From Pogona vitticeps (taxonomy: Eukaryota > Chordata > Lepidosauria > Squamata > Agamidae): 64,000 nucleotides of DNA. Below, piece after piece: positions 1-12,179 of the stretch. Within the stretch, counting starts at the first letter, position 1, and every line of letters begins with the position of its first letter. A program made the translations under genes and the position numbers. Below the pieces are notes generated by a model. It searched no databases. It worked only from the letters and a program-made list of their open reading frames with translations, and was not told where the DNA came from. The stretch covers positions 193,272,947-193,336,946 of the forward strand of contig NC_135783.1 in NCBI RefSeq assembly GCF_051106095.1, given 5' to 3'.

Positions 1-200
1 AGGCTCAAGTTACTGGAAGCTAGATTCTGGTTGAATGTTCCAACGACCTTGGGAGGCGGTGAGCAACACTGGAGATATTCAAGGAAAAAAAAAATAGACA
101 AACATGTCTGATATACTTTGATTTGGATTCCTGCATTGAACAGGGGGCTAGACTCGCCTTACAGGCCCCTTCCAACTCTATTACAATTCTATATATTTTT
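1..200 (+). repeat. CR1-type LINE 3' end
   Basis: The stretch ggagatattcaagg through tttgatttggattcctgc and ccttccaactctattac is the typical 3' end of amniote CR1 elements. It ends in a degenerate attctat-type tail. The copy begins before the window. Confidence 0.75.
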
Positions 201-435
201 GTTGTTTTGTTTTGGTGCTGTAATTGTAATTAATTACTTATAGAAAGTAGCATTCCAGGCTCCGGCATGCAAAAAGGACATGTGATATTGCCTTGCTGAT
301 GTTTTTCAGCGTGTTCATGGGACTGACTAGAACATGTGTACTCTGGAATCTGCTTGTTTGAGTGCCCCACTACATAAAGCCTCACAGGGTTTAGGGCTTT
401 AAATGTGTGTGACGTTATGAATTTTAAAAAATTGT

Positions 436-611
436 ACCTGGTGTGGTGTCGTAGAGTAACAGACTGGGACTCAGGAGGATTGGGTTTGATTCTCCTCCCC
501 CTTGGCCATGAAAACTCCCTGGGGGGAGTGGAACTGGTGAAACCACTCCTTCAGTATCTCACGGACCTTGAAAAACTTGTTAGGGTTGCTACAAGTCAGT
601 TCCAACTTGAA
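436..611 (+). repeat. tRNA-derived SINE, interrupted by a Sauria SINE
   Basis: The tRNA-like head (gactcaggaggattgggttt) and body ending gttgctacaagtcagttcca match a widespread lizard SINE. Its 3' end, acttgaaagcacataaca, resumes at about 995 after the inserted Sauria SINE, so this element is the older one. Confidence 0.65.
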
Positions 612-990
612 GGTAAAGGTTCCCCTTGACAATTTTTGTCCAGTCGTGTTCGACTCTAGGGGGCGGTGCTCATCCCTGTTTCCAAGCCATAGAGCCACCG
701 TTTTGTCTGAAGACAATCTTCCGTGGTCACATGGCCAGTGCGACTTAGACACGGAACGCCGTTACCTTCCCACTAAGGTGGTACCTATTTATCTACTCGC
801 ATTTACATGCTTTTGAACTGCTAGGTTGGCGAGGAGCTGGGACAAAGCGACGGGCACTCACTCTGTCGTGTGGATTCGATCTTACGACTGCTGGTCTTCT
901 GACCCTGTAGCACACAAAGGCTTCTGCGGTTTAGCCCGCAGCACCACCACGTCCTTTCGCAGTGCCACGTCCCTTCGCAGCGCCACCACG
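612..990 (-). repeat. Sauria SINE, complete, with target-site duplication
   Basis: On the minus strand the element runs from a tRNA-related head (ggtttagcccgcag on the plus strand) to the tail ending aaggggaacctttacc. The flanking duplication tccaacttgaa is at 601-611 and 991-1001. The 5' end carries repeated copies of a cgccaccacgtcc-like unit. It sits in the tail of an older SINE. Confidence 0.85.
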
Positions 991-1559
991 TCCAACTTGA
1001 AAGCACATAACAAATCATGTTTTTTGTCATGGGACTTGACTAACTGCAGCTCTTTTTGGTAATTTTGCACTTTTTAATCTAGGAAAATCTATAGTGTTCT
1101 CAAAGTTTCTACAAGATTCCCCACATTTGGGCCCAGTTCAGCAGTGACAAGGCAGCTTTTCATCCAAATCCATTCTCTCTGGTATTCTTTCCAAGGAGTC
1201 CTGAGAATATTCAGATCTGCTTCACACCAATCAAACAAGGAGTAGATGCATCAGCTGTGGGATATTTCAACAGCCACTGGTTGCTTGAGACAAGGGAAGG
1301 AATTCCTGTACTAGCACTATGTTGCCCGAATGTGTGAATGAAGTGTTAGACCTTGAGCCCAAAGCGAAAGCTCTCCACTTCAGGTACTTCCAGGTGGACA
1401 ATAGCCACGCCGGCTCAGTCTGGGAAAGGCTATCCAAGAAACCAGTTTCCTTGAACTCTGAAAGAACTCAGGAAGCATGTCAGTGAGAGAAAGAGTTGCC
1501 AGGAAGAGAAACTTTCTCTCTTTCTCCTTCTTTATCTTCTCTCTTTTGTGTAAATGTTG

Positions 1560-1676
1560 GAAATTGTTATATTACATTTTTTTTATTCTATGTTTTGTGA
1601 GCCACCCAGAGTAGACTATGTCTAAATGGGTGGCATATAAGCTTAATAAATAAATAAATAAATATAAATAAGAAAG
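1560..1676 (+). repeat. L2/CR1-like LINE 3' tail
   Basis: gtgagccacccagagtagac followed by gggtggcatataagc and an (aata)n tail is the common 3' end of lizard L2-like LINEs. Only the tail is recognisable. Confidence 0.6.
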
Positions 1677-2096
1677 AGAGGAGTGAAAAAGGGGGGGTCA
1701 CAATGGGATTAGAGAGAGAAAAAACTCATAATTTCTATCTATTTTTTCGCTCCAGCCTCATCTCTTTTATAGATACTGAATTATCACCCCAAGGAAGGTT
1801 GTCAGCAGGAGAAGAAAACAGTTCCCCACTCCTTTCTTAAGCAGTGCAGACCTAGATGTATGGTGTGGCATTAACCATATAAAGACATTGGGGATACTTG
1901 AAAGTCCCATTTCTGCACCAAGCAGAAAATGTGTAAAACTGAAGATTTGTTGGTGTAGTTTGTTTCGGTCCAGAAAAATAATTCCATTTTTTATATATGA
2001 AAGATTGTGAACAATTAGAGATCTGATGTTCTATTGCCCACTTATCTGGAACCCCCCCTTTTGGGGTGTATGTGATGGCTTTGCAGTCTCAGAGGA

Positions 2097-2142
2097 AGGC
2101 AGGTGGGAGAAAGGAAGGAAGGGAAGAAAGAAGGAAGGGAGG
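2097..2142 (+). repeat. GGAA/GAAG-rich simple repeat
   Basis: Purine-only microsatellite-like tract built on ggaag units. Confidence 0.7.
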
Positions 2143-2614
2143 AATTCACTTGGACAAACACCACAGACATAAACCAGAAACAGTTTTATCTAATATTACT
2201 TGTTTCGACACAACATGTAGAGCTCAAAATCCTATTGCACAGCTCTGCATGTTCAAAGGCAGTGTTACATCATGGAAAATCACTGCTGACTGAAGGGAAA
2301 GTATAATTGATTTAAAGGCAATTTTGGGGTGCATATGACTTGCACACAACCCAACAAAGTCACATGCACCATGAAATCACCAAAGGAAACTTTTAATCAG
2401 TGGCAATTTGCCAATGATGATGACAATCCATGTTGCATACACAGAGAGCTGCACAATAGGATCTCAGCTATTATGTGCTACAGATACCAGATTTTCAGAA
2501 GAGAATTCCAGATGTGTGATGTATCTAGCAGGGAGCTTAGAACCAAAAATAATATTACCTGTCATCAGATTATTTCGAATTGGTGACCCTTCCCAGGTTT
2601 TTCTAGCTTTAGAC

Positions 2615-3420
2615 CAGGGGTCCCCAACCCCAGGTCTATGGCCCGGTGCCGGTCCGTGGTCTTCCTTTAACTGGGCCGTAGACATGGAGCTCCACCCCCC
2701 ACGCGCACGCACGGGGACCATGTCGGGCTTGTGGAGGGGCATGTCATGCTTGCGGGTGGGCGTGTTGTGCTTGTGGAGCGGTGTGTTGCATTTGAGCGTA
2801 TGTGCATGAGTGCAACATGGCCACCTGCAAGCGCAACATGCCCACCCACTCTCAAAATCTGCCTGGCTTCTAATTTCAGCCCAACTGGGAGCGGGAGCAG
2901 CAGCGGCGGCACCTACTTGGCAAGCACGGGGCTTCCTCCCCGCCTTGTAGGGGCTGGGTCCCGCTTGCCCCCCTGAAGCGCCGACATGTCCAGAAGGGGA
3001 TCCTTCTCCCTGCCCGGCAGTCTTCTCCCTCATGGGTTTGGCACCACTGGGGCTTCTGCTTTTAGGTCTCTCTCTCCCCCCCCAGCTCTTCGTGGGTCAC
3101 CTGGCGAGGCTGCTGCTGCTGTCACCTTGTCCTCTCTGCGGCTGAGGTGAAGGGGGGGCCTGCTCGCAACCTGGCCACACACTTTTCCTTCATCCCGGCT
3201 GACACTCCTCCGCTCCCTGCCCAGACATGCCACGGAAGGGGGTGATGCCAAGAGAACAGCCTTCTCATGCACGCTCCCCTCCCCATCTCCTTTCGCAAAC
3301 TGCTGTGGAGAACTCACGCCCGTCCATCCATCTGTCTTGACGGTCTGTCGCTACTCCCTCCCTCCCTCTCGCTTTCTTTCCTTTTCCTTTCCTGTTGCTG
3401 CTTGTTTGCTGCCACCGCCA
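2615..3420. mobile_element. hAT-like non-autonomous element and GC-rich block (right end unclear)
   Basis: The stretch opens with caggggtccccaacccc, a well-known hAT terminal sequence, then runs into GC-rich filler with degenerate minisatellite-like cacgcgcacg and cgtgttg units. No matching right terminus was found, so it may be truncated or rearranged. Open frames here are composition artefacts. Confidence 0.45.
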
Positions 3421-3479
3421 GGGCCGAAGAGCTGCGGCCAACAAGGAACAAACAAAAAGGAAAGGACTCTTGGTATCTA

Positions 3480-6110
3480 ATAGAACAGAACAAAGTCTAT
3501 TTTATATTTATTTCTACCATATAGGCAGAACACAACATATTTCAAAATATATTGTTATTGTCACCCAGTAGTTGAACATGTGTAGCCCCAAAGACTGAAA
3601 GGGAGCAGTTTTGCTTCAGTGTGAGTAGAATTCTTTCTTCAGGCCCCGATGTAGTCTAGTTGTATGTAGGGCCCGCCATGTACCACAAAGAGCTCTACCA
3701 TCCATTACTCCACTATTCCTTTCCATCGTCCAGTATATGATTTCTGAATCACCCATCCCCTTCTGCCTAACTAAATGCGGACTGAAAGAGGAAAAAAGGA
3801 AATTCAATTTTTAAGCAAGGAACATCTTACTTCAACATGTCCCATTGAAGAGACAGTGGTCTTCTCATCCTTTTCCTATTAGAGGCTGGATGTCATTGTG
3901 GCCATTCTGACCATGCATGCAACAACTCTAAACAATGGTATTGTGTTGTATCCAGACCAATAATTGATTATTCTTCCTTCACTGCTTCTTCCATTGATTT
4001 TATCTTTTACCTGTATGATCAGCGGTAACAATCTGTCACAAATTGCTACAAATACCATCTCCATCTGCAGCTCTTGGAAACTTCTGCTTAAAATTTATAA
4101 GGGTCCAACCGTTGGATCTCTATCCTTCAGGATCAAGAGGAGAGCTTTTTTTTTCTTATGTCCAAATGGGAACGCCATTAGTTTGATGTTTTCTTGATAA
4201 ATAAGCAGTGCTGATTATATGAGCCCTGTCTCGGTAATTCACTTCTTGTGTGATAAGAGGCAGAATCAGTAGGAAATCAGTATAGTGTCAGGCCTGTGAT
4301 TATTCTTGTGGATATCTTACATTTGGAGGGGTGGGAGATGGAACGTTGCTAGTGGCAATCAAGACTGCTTTTGGGATGAAGTATGAACCTGAATGGCTGA
4401 GAAAGTCCACGGTTAAGTCCGGATGAAAGGTAAATGTAAGTAATTTTGAAAAGCCAAGGTCTCTCTAACTTACTCCGCTCCCAACGGCTGTTGAGGCAGG
4501 AAAGCAGCAAGTGGGCAAAGACCAACTGTCAAGAACTTAGAGCACTGTTGCTCCAGCAATCATGTGACATCAGAGGTCATGTGACACCTCTCATTATGTC
4601 CTCAGCAGTATGTAAATAGTTATTTAAATGTCTCTCACATTCTTAAGCCCAACCAGGCTGCTTGCAAGAGTGAAATAAAAGTCTTGTCCTGTGGATCATA
4701 AATATTTCTGCATCGGCTGCTGTTTTGTTTTTGTTTTTGTTATAAGCTCATAAATGATAAGTAGTATCTCCAAATGAGCATCCATTAACTACCTTAGTTA
4801 ATGTCGTGGAGCTATTTACCTACTCCTTTTTAGGTCAAGAGTCAAGAATGGAATATTAGAAGATGTTGGAGAACTCATTGCCATTCAAAGCACTATTTAT
4901 GTCACAAATTCAGGTCCAAATTCAGAAAATGGTAGCACTAAAATAAATCTTTCTTTTTCTTGCCCTGACTTAGAGCACAATCCTAACTAGGCAGGCTGGC
5001 CTTAGGCTGGCTGAATCAGACTCTCACAATTAAGAGGGAGATGCCTGTTAAAGGTACAGTATGCAATTTCCCTCAAATGCAAGTCCTTTCTGCATCTGCC
5101 ATGAAACCCATTGCAACACCAGTTTGCACGGTAGAAGGCTAAGCCCCTCCTAGTGCATCTGGTGCAGTCAGAGTGCCCCCATGACATCTGCCTTTCTCCA
5201 CCCACCCCACTGTTTGAGAGAACCACAGGAGGCAGCCAAAGAAAACTTCTGTTTATTGATCTATAGGATGGCCTCACATTACTCCCTCTTCCCCCTGCCC
5301 TAGCTCATGATTAGTGGCAAGGTTAGTGAATAGAGCTGAAGTTAAACTTCAGGCAAGAATTCTAAGGCTGTGCTTTCCAGGGATCCTATAGTCTGTTGTC
5401 CATCTGACTCAGGCAATCCCTTGCAGCTTCAGATATTGTATGGCTGAGGTTCTGAAACTTAGGATGGATTATAAAAGTCAAGACAAAGCTTTCATTCTAC
5501 AACAGCACTGCTTTATTCACAAAAATTCACAGGGGGTCCAGATGACATCTTCAGTTTCTTGTATCTGATATGAACATAAACATTCTAGTTCTAAAACAAA
5601 GTATCAGCAGGCAGTCTGGTTTTTGTTAACTCTCACCAATGATCACCTAGAAATACTCATTGGATTAACTCATCACAACTCCTAGTGGGTTGAAATGCCT
5701 GCCATGGTAGAGAACCGCAAGCTAAACAACCACCAACTGATCTCAATGGGTGGATTTTATTCTTAATCAGTGCTTCATCTGATCCCTCTCAGAATGTGTT
5801 AAGGAGCAATCATGCCCACATTTTGATAATCACACATTAGAATAATAATTTGAAAAAGCAATCACTCACTTTTATAATATACTATTGAAATGAGCCTTTC
5901 AATTTTGAAAATGTTCAAATTTCTTTAGAAGTTCATTTTAAAACCCACTGATATATTTCAATTGGGAAAAAAAACCATGCAGGCACGTACCCCAATTTGC
6001 GCCCCATCCATTTCTAAATTGCTTACTTTTTCTTTCATAATTTTTTCTCCACAACAGTTTACCAATGTGCCCTTGCCTGACAGCCTCTCTGTTGTAATCA
6101 CCGCCCCCTT
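3480..6110. other. Gene-free stretch
   Basis: Apart from the candidate LTR at 4489-4712, this AT-rich sequence shows no exon-like frame with splice sites, no RNA gene and no repeat I can name. Confidence 0.5.
4489..4712 (+). mobile_element. Candidate short solo LTR (fossil)
   Basis: A 224-base segment starts TG and ends CA. It contains an AATAAA at 4674 and AT-rich sequence upstream of it, and is flanked by near-identical 5-mers (acggc at left, tcggc at right). No internal retroviral sequence is attached. The family is unknown; one mismatch in the flanks suggests age. Confidence 0.4.
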
Positions 6111-7260
6111 ACAGGGAGGGGGACTTGCAACTTGTGTGAGTCACTGTAAAGCTCCACTTCAGGTGCACTGGTTTTTTGTCGTTCTAAAGACTCGGTCACC
6201 CATTTGTCTTGAGTCCTGTGGTTGGGTCCCTAGGAAGAATGGGCCTCCCTACCTGCCCCTTCTCCTGCCACCGCCACCATCCTCAGAGGCGGCAGGTCGG
6301 CTTCCCCTTCCCAGAGCTAGGCCTGCTGCCTCTCTGCCCACGCACTTGCGACCCAGCTGACAGGCAGGCGCAGAGGCAGGCGCTGGCTCCAGGAAGGGGA
6401 AACTGGCCCACTGTACACGTGCCTCCATGGCAGCTGAGGGAGGAGGGAGGCAGGAGCAGCAGGACAGGGAACAACAGCTTCCCCTTCCGGCCCTGCTTTT
6501 TTGCTATCCCTGTTGTCTACTGCCCGCTCACTCCCCTGAGAACAACGGTCACCACCTGGACACCCAGTCTGGAGCTGTCATGTTGGAAAAGCACCTCCTG
6601 CCCCGGGGAAGGCGGGCCCACCAGCCAACACATGGTGGGTGCAGCGGCAACAGCCGGTCTGCCAGCCAGAAGCTCAGGTGAGGCAGAGTGGAAGGGGGCC
6701 GCCTCACAGCAGGTGGGCACTGGCAGGACGGAGGGCCCACCCTCAGGGGCTTTCTGACCTCTGGAAAGGCTCTGCTGGTGAAGGGGTCCTGTTGCCTCGG
6801 CAACACTGGCCTTGCCTTCTGGAAGCGAGGAGGGGAGGTGGGTCTCTTGTGAAGATCTGCAGCCACAACCAGAGCAGCAGCCGCCTGAGGGTGGATGCGG
6901 AGGGACTGCCGCTTTTGGCCAGGCTCCCTCTCCCCAAGACAGGACACCCACCTTCGGGGTAGCTGGTGGGTCTGCTGGGCCCACACTTGGCAGCAGCTCA
7001 GGTCCTCACCACCCACCATGTGTAAATCCCCTTTGCAGTGCAGACGGCAGGCCTAGAAGGGAAGCCAGGCCTGCTGCCTCTGCCCATGCAGCTGCAGCCT
7101 AGCTGACAGTCTGCACATGGGCAGAGACAGGGCTGGCTCTCAGGTGACAGCCCACTGCTTCTGCGCATGTGGTCAGTCCTGGCTTCCCTTCCGGGCCTGC
7201 TGTCCAGGCTTGCATCCCTTGGGGTCAGGCGGGGCCATCAACCCAAGACCTGGACTTGAA
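6110..7260. repeat. GC-rich block with two related modules
   Basis: The segments near 6318-6500 and 7050-7205 share the order ggcctgctgcctctgcccac, agctgaca and cttcccttccgg. The block may be a tandem or decayed inverted arrangement within one insertion. Many overlapping frames arise from base composition. I cannot assign a family. Confidence 0.4.
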
Positions 7261-7417
7261 GCTTTGGATTCAGACTAGAGACTAAGACCAGAAGACTTGC
7301 TAATGTCCCTGGTGGCTTACAGTTATTTTTTTTTCTCCTAGTTTTTGAACAATTCGAATCCTTTTTAATGCTGCCCTCCATTTATCAAGTGACACATCCC
7401 ATCAGGGAGGGTTCCCA

Positions 7418-8230
7418 GGCGTCAGGCAACCCTACCTGATGGGAGCCTAATGTCCTCCGTCCGGCAGGCAAAGATAAAAACCTTTAAAATGTCAGGCTTT
7501 TGTATATTTTATAATTTTGGATGGGAGGGGGAGAGGTGGAAGGACCCCCCTCCCCCTGTCTTACCCCCACCCCCCCGTTACCTGCAGCCAGCGCCAAAGC
7601 GCAGTCCTCGCCCCCTCCCGCTTGCTTGGCGATCCACCATGGCCGCCCAGGCCATGTGGAACCCAGAAAGGCAACGCGAGCGGAGCACCGCCCACCGAGC
7701 CAGGCAGGAGCAAGCAGCGCCTGAGCGCATCAATGGGAAGGCGAGCAGCAGGAGTGTTTGTATTCAAAGTCTCTTTCGAAGACTCCAACTCCCACACTCC
7801 CCAGCCTCGAACTTATGACCCTTGGGGGAGGGGAGGCTGCCTCATTCAGTTTTGCCCGGCGCCGCTTTCCCCCTGGCTGCGCGGGAGCCTTGTTTGGACA
7901 TCCAAATTAGCAAGGTTGCCTCTGAGCCTGTGCAGAATGCAAGTAGCCGGGGGATCTCGTAGCTGGGCTAGGGTGGGTTCGGCTACAACCGGCTGTTTAA
8001 ATAATATTTTTTGTTATTTTGAAAAAACCTCCATTGAATTTATTAACATGACTGTTTCTTGGTCGGTTGACTAAGATACATTTATTGGCAGCTATTGTAA
8101 TAAAATTGTATTGATTGCAGGTTTGATCGGGAATGATTCAAATGAAACATTCATTAGTCTGCCTCTGTCCTCTTTTTGTCTTATGTCCTCCTTTTTGTAC
8201 CCATGTATCTGGCAACCCTACCATCAGGTA
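7418..8230. mobile_element. Possible hAT-derived insertion
   Basis: ggcaaccctacc occurs at both edges in the same orientation, and the right edge (tatctggcaaccctacc) is the reverse of the common hAT terminus beginning agggttgcca. The interior includes a GC-rich segment. The boundaries are tentative. Confidence 0.3.
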
Positions 8231-9439
8231 GCACATCAACTAACAATCGGAAGTGACAAGAAAATGGCACAATTTGGCCCGTGATCAGGGCTGATGGGAC
8301 CTGCAGATCTCCTGTACCTGAAAGGCTACATTTACAATAAGAAAAGCAGGGGTCCACAATTCGAGATGAAGGCAGGATAAGTAAAATCAATATATCTCAG
8401 CTGCTCTGAGTTTATGACCCTCCCTGCAGGATCCCATCCAGGGACCAGTGTGCAGCCTGAAGAGACGCCTCCCTGTTTTTTCCATTTGTCAAGAGGATGT
8501 CAGCCACTTTCATAGGCTGCTGCCTTTGCTGTGAAGCCATTATCACGCTTACAAGACTATGTAATTAACTGAATATATCTCAGCAAACCTTCATTAGGTT
8601 TTAACTAACCTGATATTCTTCCTGCATTTGTGTTCTATTGAACACACGCCAGTACATAGTTTCCTGTGTGATGTGGAGAAGACATGCCTAGCTTTGTCCC
8701 TGCCTGCTGAAGTGAAGGAGAAGCCAGTGCCTTCTGACCTCTGGAAAGTGGCAGAGTCTTATCAGATCCTCTCCAGATAGTTCTGAAGGAAGTAGACAAG
8801 TAGGGTTGGTCTTGCCAAGGAAATGTGCTTTCCCTCCCTTATGCCAGTAATAATCTGTTTATACTATCATCACTTAACTCCTATACACACCGGACCTTGC
8901 AAGACAATGGACTTTGTAGTACTGTATATCCACCAGAGTAAACCAGCATGTCAAATATTTGACTCAGCACATTGCATAGAATTTCTTCAGTGACAGATCT
9001 TCTGACACATGTGTTTCACTATAAAGTGCCAGAATCCCAGTCTTTCTATCCTTTATTCTAATTCTGCGCCTCTTACTTATTTCAAGGTTTCCTGCTATTT
9101 CGCGTGCCTTTGTCCTCTCTTTTTTGCTGCTCCATAGACTTGGAACCATCTTCCTAAACCTTTGTGGTCTCCTCCTCACTCAATGTCTAGTATCCTATTG
9201 CCTAAACCCAGAGTGGAAAGGAAATTCCATAAGCATCCTTCCCGCCCAGGGTAGTGGCCTGTTGTGTAACCAGTGACAGGACAGATATGGCAAATCACAC
9301 AAGAAAAGGCATGTAACAGGGAATCTGCCAGAGCAGCAGGATGCTCAAACAGTGTTCCTTCTGCTCTGCATTTAAACAACAAGATACTAGCCAGTGTTTA
9401 AATCTCTTTTGTAAACCTCTCTCTTTTCTGAGATTTTTC

Positions 9440-9640
9440 AGTTCTGAGTTTATTATTTCATTTTTATTTGAATTGTTTTAAATGACTTGTTAGTTTGTAT
9501 TTTATTATTACCCCCCTCCTATTTCTATTTTGTGTAATAGATTGCACATCCCTTGGGGCACATCTTTCTGATTCTTGTTTAATTTTTCTATATGGAGTTA
9601 TATGCACTAATTCCGCTATATAAATTAATAATAATAATCA
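9440..9640 (+). repeat. LINE 3' tail (L2/CR1-like, decayed)
   Basis: A T-rich segment runs to cttggggcacatctttctga and gctatataaattaataataa, the typical form of an L2-like 3' end with a short repeat tail. Confidence 0.45.
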
Positions 9641-9799
9641 AAGTAAACTGAATAAATGCTCTGGTATATGCTATTAAGAAGCCCTTGTCTTTGTTCAAGC
9701 CTCTACATACAAAGTGGAATTCATGGACATATCCCAATCTTGGGTCCTCAGATGCTCTTACACTAAAATTCCCAGAAGCCTTCACCATTAGCTGTACTC

Positions 9800-9990
9800 A
9801 CAAGACGATTTTAATTAATTCCGTGGAAATCGCTGTCTTGTGAAAACATCATCTTCCGAAACCCAGTTCCCCATTGGAATGCATTAAAATCTATTTAATG
9901 CATTCCAATTGGGGAAAAAAATCACTGTCTTGTGAAAATTATCTATAGAAGACATCGTCTTGCAAAACACAGTTCCCGTACCATATTGGG
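9800..9990. mobile_element. Decayed relative of the TA-flanked MITE
   Basis: It holds the palindromic core ggaatgcattaaaatctatt / taatgcattccaattgggg, as in the intact MITEs elsewhere in the window, along with repeated cttgtgaaaa motifs. The termini are not recognisable. Confidence 0.45.
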
Positions 9991-10239
9991 AAAAAACAAT
10001 CCCCTCACCTGCACTGCCTTTGGAAATTCAATGGGTCTCAGATGGCCTCCCCCTCTTTCTCTCTCCAACAACAAAGAAACAAGATAAAAGGAGTCAAAGC
10101 AGCCCCTGCTCCTGATAATAGTGACTCCTTTTGCCTTGTTCTTTTTTTGGGGGGGGGGGGGAGAAAGCAATATAAAACACAACCAGAACTTACTATGTTT
10201 GCAATAGATCCTGATGAGAAAAAGTAGAGATGAAAAGAA

Positions 10240-11026
10240 ATTAAGAAAAAACAGGGAAATCACAAATGTAATCCCCATTAACACAAATTATACAGTTGAG
10301 TTCCACACATTTGGGGAAATCACAGGGATCAGCAACATACTCAAAATATAATAGATGATTTTCCCCCTAAGAAAACCACTTTTATGACATGGTATTTTCT
10401 CTGCAAGGCATGAGTTGAAATGGCCCTTGTACCTCATATGCCCTTCTGTCCCCTGACCCCCCAAGGCATGGTGACACCCCGGCTGCACCTCCCACTCAGG
10501 ATAGGGCTGCACAGCCCTAGTCCTGCCAGAGGCTGAGAACTCCTCAGCATTTTGGGATGCCCTGTGGGACCCCCATCAGGGGCTACATGTTCCTCCCACA
10601 ATCCTCTAGTGCACAGGTATTAGCATATGCTAATACCTTATACTAATACCTGTGCACTAGAGGATTGTGGGAGGAACACCTAGCCCCTGATGGGGGTCCC
10701 GCAGGGCAGCCCAAAACACTGAGGAGCTCTTTTGGCCTCTGGCAGGACTGGCGCTGTGCGGCCCTGTACTGAGTGGGAGGTGCAGCCAGAGGGTCACCAC
10801 GACTTGGAGAGTCAGGGGACAGAAGGGCATATGAGGTGCAAGGGCCACTTCAATTCATACTTTGCAGAGGAAATACCATCTCATAAGAGTGGTTTTTTCA
10901 GGAGGAGGGTCATGCATTGTACTTCGGGTATGCTGTTGATCCCTATGATTTCTTCAAATGTGGGGAACTCAATTGCATAATTTGCATTAGTGGTAAATTA
11001 CATTTGTTATTTCTTTGGGCTTTTTA
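10240..11026. repeat. Long imperfect palindrome (about 390-base arms)
   Basis: The left arm is the reverse complement of the right arm around an axis near 10633. The centre holds gcacaggtattag at 10611-10623 and ctaatacctgtgc at 10643-10655. Reading inverted frames on both arms gives the same peptides (for example EWEVQP...GTEGHMR), showing that the arms are related over hundreds of bases. The arms have diverged. It is probably a fold-back DNA transposon. Confidence 0.8.
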
Positions 11027-11879
11027 GAATATCTTTACTCTTTTGTTCCTATTTTTCCAAGAGGCACCACTGTAGTCAAACAGCATGCAGCGAAACAAGG
11101 CTGGGAACCACTGCTCTAGAAAGTGTCCTGGAATGCTGAAGTGTTTTGCCTAAGCATGGGACTTTAGTTTCTTTTGGCCTACAATTTCCATAATTTGCCA
11201 AGAATATCCCACTAGACAGAATCCTGGGAGGTGCAGTGTAAAAATAATATTTTAAAGATAAGCTTTTCCATGTGGGTCTCCATCACCATTATGCTGGCCT
11301 TTCAAGAAGGGAACAGATTCTGGAAGTGCCTGGGAGTGGCTTGGGTTCATCGGAGTCCCGAAAGATTGTGGGATATCGCTCATTGCCTATTAGGTTCAAA
11401 GAACTACCTGTGCCATGGTCCTTTGAGACCCCCATAAACCCTTGCATTCCTAGCTTCTTCTCGAAAGGCCAAGATAATAGCAACAGAGGCCCACAAGGAG
11501 GTTCTTCTTTAAAATGTTATTTTAGGCTGCAACTCACAGGATTCTGCCTGGGGGGGAGTGTTCTTGGTAAATTCTGCAAGTTGCAGTCCAGAAGAATGAA
11601 AGTCCCATGCCTAATTCTGTTACTAGCCTTTGTGTGCTGCCATTTCAGATCTCAGATTAGTGCCCATTTATTTTAACTTTTTTGAAGACTGTCCTACTGG
11701 TTGTATGTAAAGCACAAAGAGGAACTGTGGGCAGAACGAGGACGATTTGCCCCTACTAATTTAGTGTGGTGTCAAGACCTGTGTTCACTTACAGACAGCC
11801 CTAAATTTAGAATAGATAGCTAATTGGCCATAATGAACCCCAAACCCCAACCCATGCAGGAAGGGGTAGGGACAAGAGG

Positions 11880-11924
11880 TAAAGGTAAAAGTTCCCCTTG
11901 ACAATTTGTCCACTCGTGTCCGTG
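11880..11924 (-). repeat. Sauria SINE 3' fragment
   Basis: Only the tail motif (aaggtaaaagttccccttga, acaatttgtcc, cgtgtcc) is present in minus orientation. Confidence 0.65.
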
Positions 11925-12179
11925 TTAGGTACTGATTCCCCCTTATCATCCACGAGATTAATAAACACTGGGAGGCCGCCGTCTTCAGGGGAGCTGCTAT
12001 ACAGCTTGGTCCTTTGCCTCCACGCAGGTGATGTCAGTAAAAATTATTTAAATCCCCAATACACCTGTTCATTGGCTCTTTGGGAAGGTCAGGAAGCTGT
12101 GCACCACCACCTTGGCGGTGGGTCGTTCCACACGCATTAAGAACAGCACCTACGTCTGGAACGACACACGAAAAGGGGT

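Noticed and set aside
612-1070. tRNA gene suggested by A/B-box-like sequence
   Set aside because: The tRNA-like region belongs to SINEs; no intact cloverleaf could be read.
2464-3317. Overlapping frames up to 189 codons
   Set aside because: GC-rich repeat sequence with low-complexity Ala/Gly/Pro products and no family motif.
6209-7102. Frames of 107-182 codons on both strands
   Set aside because: Mutually overlapping, compositionally biased and without splice or domain support.
10042-10980. Similar peptides encoded on opposite strands
   Set aside because: They come from the two arms of the palindrome, not from two genes.
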